Shown: positions 4,170-5,057 of the stretch, piece by piece | Layout of the letters: the number at the start of each line of letters is the position of its first letter | Position numbering within the stretch: position 1 is the stretch's first letter | NCBI GenBank assembly: GCA_964534355.1 | Contig: CAZHNZ010000192.1 | Span: forward strand, 1 to 5,057 | DNA: 5,057 nt | Source: CAXXIC01 sp964534355 | GTDB taxonomy: Bacteria; Bacteroidota; Bacteroidia; Bacteroidales; UBA7332 | Direction: 5' to 3' | Position numbers and translations under genes: made by a program | Notes under the pieces: generated by a model | The model's input: only the letters and a program-made list of their open reading frames with translations | Told to the model about the DNA's origin: nothing | Databases searched by the model: none

Positions 4170-4568
4170 TCACTTGTGGGTTGTTGCAGCTACACCATTG
4201 ATCTTTTCTACGGTACGCAGACCACCAAGGCCAAGCATTCCCAAGAGTAGAGGCATCATTTCCGTTAGGTCAGCGGGTGCCAAAGTAAGCGAATGCCCAA
4301 GGTACAGCGCAACAGCCTTGACGATTGGCAGGCCAACCCAGTTCCACGCACAACCAGCACCGCACACCCAACCAATGAAAGGTCTCCATCCCGAGACAAA
4401 GACAGAAGGGTTTTTTGCTTCCTCTTTGTTAATGTCTAGCTGACCCTGCACCACCATCACAGCGGCTGCAAGTTGCTGCTTTTCCTGCTCCGATTTGTCG
4501 GGCCAAATCTTATTGATTACCGTGTTTGCCAGATCAGAGATGGCACCAAGTCCTGTAATGTCTGTCAT
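4170..4568 (-). CDS. Holin of the GTA-type 3-TM family (132 aa)
   Basis: A membrane protein that would form lesions in the cytoplasmic membrane at the end of infection and release the endolysin. The N-terminus (ITGLGAISDLANTVINKIWPDKSEQEKQQL, stated here in parts of the first 32 residues) matches the amphipathic start with the 'W/FPD..E' motif. It is followed by a helix AAAVMVVQGQLDINKEEAK. The SVFVSGWRPFIGWVCGAG segment (55-72) with an adjoining hydrophobic stretch to about 90, and a C-terminal hydrophobic MMPLLLGMLGLGGLRTVEK (104-122), complete the layout of the GTA_holin_3TM family. The length is typical. The start is clear: a GAGGG ribosome site stands seven bases upstream, and the ATG overlaps the peptidase stop as ATGA. 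It is followed by the ART gene after one base. Confidence 0.9.
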   Translation of the reverse strand: MTDITGLGAISDLANTVINKIWPDKSEQEKQQLAAAVMVVQGQLDINKEEAKNPSVFVSGWRPFIGWVCGAGCAWNWVGLPIVKAVALYLGHSLTLAPADLTEMMPLLLGMLGLGGLRTVEKINGVAATTHK

Positions 4569-5014
4569 GCGTAAGCCCTCGCGCCTGTAGAGTCAATAAT
4601 CAATGCGTGTTTGCGGTTGCGGTCACTGAAGGAAATGTGTACCCAGCCTGTTTGTTTGGCAGGGTTGAAAAATTCCAAGATCACTTGGTCATAGTCAATA
4701 CTGCTTTCTGCGATCTTTTTGACAATCTCAGCAGGAGTGCCAAATCGCGGGCAGGTGAAGTCCACTGCCTGACCTAGCAAGTGCTGCGAACCTTCTGAGC
4801 CACCTACTGCCATATTCAATGCGGGCGAACGGTATCCACTAGAGATGATGATTGGATAGCCACCCAAAAGAATACGCACTTCCTCTAACCCGTAGCACGT
4901 CTTTTTCAGACGCTCAATCGTTGCAGCGTCTGGGGTGTTGTCGATTCCCCTGCGGGCTGCTACCTGTGAATTTGTTAGTTCGTCTAACAAGAAATGGGTT
5001 GATAGATACATCAT
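4565..5014 (-). CDS. M15-family peptidase, probable phage endolysin (149 aa, or 148 from the second ATG)
   Basis: A zinc D,D-/L,D-type peptidase of the Peptidase_M15A kind, which cleaves peptide cross-links of peptidoglycan during lysis. Visible elements in order are SSGYRSPALN (58-67, with Arg62), SQHLLGQAVDF (76-86, giving zinc ligands His78 and Asp85), DQVILE (109-114, with candidate catalytic Glu114), and WVHISF (124-129, with zinc ligand His126). The length is normal for a single-domain enzyme; no separate cell-wall-binding domain or signal peptide is present. Release therefore needs the holin encoded directly downstream (ATGA overlap). Two adjacent ATGs (5014 and 5011) could start it. 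The first overlaps the preceding stop as ATGA, while the second is better spaced from the ribosome site. Confidence 0.95.
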   Translation of the reverse strand: MMYLSTHFLLDELTNSQVAARRGIDNTPDAATIERLKKTCYGLEEVRILLGGYPIIISSGYRSPALNMAVGGSEGSQHLLGQAVDFTCPRFGTPAEIVKKIAESSIDYDQVILEFFNPAKQTGWVHISFSDRNRKHALIIDSTGARAYA

Positions 5015-5057
5015 TCCTCCGAATCAGAGTTGCCCCAGATTGCGCCAGCCGCAAAGA
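5011..5057 (-). CDS. C-terminal end of a gene upstream of the endolysin (partial, runs off right edge)
   Basis: Only 14 residues are visible (FAAGAIWGNSDSEE) before a TGA at 5013-5011. The evidence is the coding-like composition and the ATGA overlap between this stop and the first endolysin ATG, the same junction type as between endolysin and holin. It is probably a late structural gene, as expected before a lysis cassette, but the fragment is too short to name. Confidence 0.55.
   Translation of the reverse strand, partial: FAAGAIWGNSDSEE
5015..5020 (-). promoter_or_regulatory. Shine-Dalgarno GGAGGA before the endolysin double ATG
   Basis: GGAGGA on the minus strand directly abuts the first of two consecutive ATGs. 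The core GGAGG is only one base from the first ATG but four from the second, so initiation at 5011 is likely unless stop-start coupling from the upstream gene dominates. Confidence 0.65.

Noticed and set aside
4075..4443. 122-codon open frame on the + strand opposite the holin and ART genes
   Set aside because: It is antisense to two genes with recognised family motifs, has a biased Arg/Ser/Pro composition, and has no ribosome site.

Overview
This window looks like part of a temperate tailed-phage genome, read through its early/regulatory-to-integration region and into its lysis cassette. The base composition is moderate (roughly half GC by eye). The gene families resemble phages of Burkholderiales-type betaproteobacteria: an integrase with an N-terminus starting MPTIRKRGDSYQAQVR, a PrtN-like small regulator beside it, and a three-helix holin with an M15 peptidase. 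The host assignment is an inference from family resemblance only. No bacterial housekeeping gene, rRNA, tRNA or CRISPR array is visible.

Layout. Bases 1-1669 (+ strand) hold a very compact run of small genes whose ends overlap by 1-26 bases, with heavier overlaps at the left edge. In order they are: the tail of a small membrane protein (ends 149), a LuxR-type HTH protein (77-325), an unrecognised 96-aa protein (162-452), a tandem winged-helix protein (452-910), a 40-aa single-span membrane protein (907-1029), an 86-aa phage protein (1026-1286), a 63-aa protein with a cysteine-rich tail (1279-1470) and a PrtN/excisionase-like DNA-binding protein (1445-1669). Several have clear Shine-Dalgarno sequences and ATGA or TGATG stop/start overlaps, so they are probably co-transcribed and translationally coupled.

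Bases 1670-1855 are the only real intergenic region. It is AT-rich, has a perfect TATAAT, and is bracketed by near-identical paired copies of AGTGTGACA plus inverted copies. This resembles an integrase/excisionase arm-site (attP) or operator region. It leads into a tyrosine recombinase (1856-2872) with all six expected active-site residues.

From 2858 to the right edge everything is on the - strand. Read in its own direction, a partial gene (its C-terminus at 5057-5011) is followed by an M15-family peptidase (endolysin), a GTA-type 3-TM holin, and a 436-aa protein with a PARP-like ADP-ribosyltransferase signature. The last of these ends inside the 3' end of the integrase gene (15-bp convergent overlap). 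The peptidase has no signal sequence, so it would depend on the holin for access to the cell wall. The ART protein is probably a virion-delivered or late accessory protein.

Phage genes lie on both sides of the integrase. The sequence therefore probably derives from a circular or unintegrated phage genome, or else the attachment site lies elsewhere. The points most worth a second look are the paired-repeat attP-like region, the ART gene with Asn in place of the usual Glu, the triple-frame overlap at the left edge, and the cysteine cluster in the 63-aa protein.
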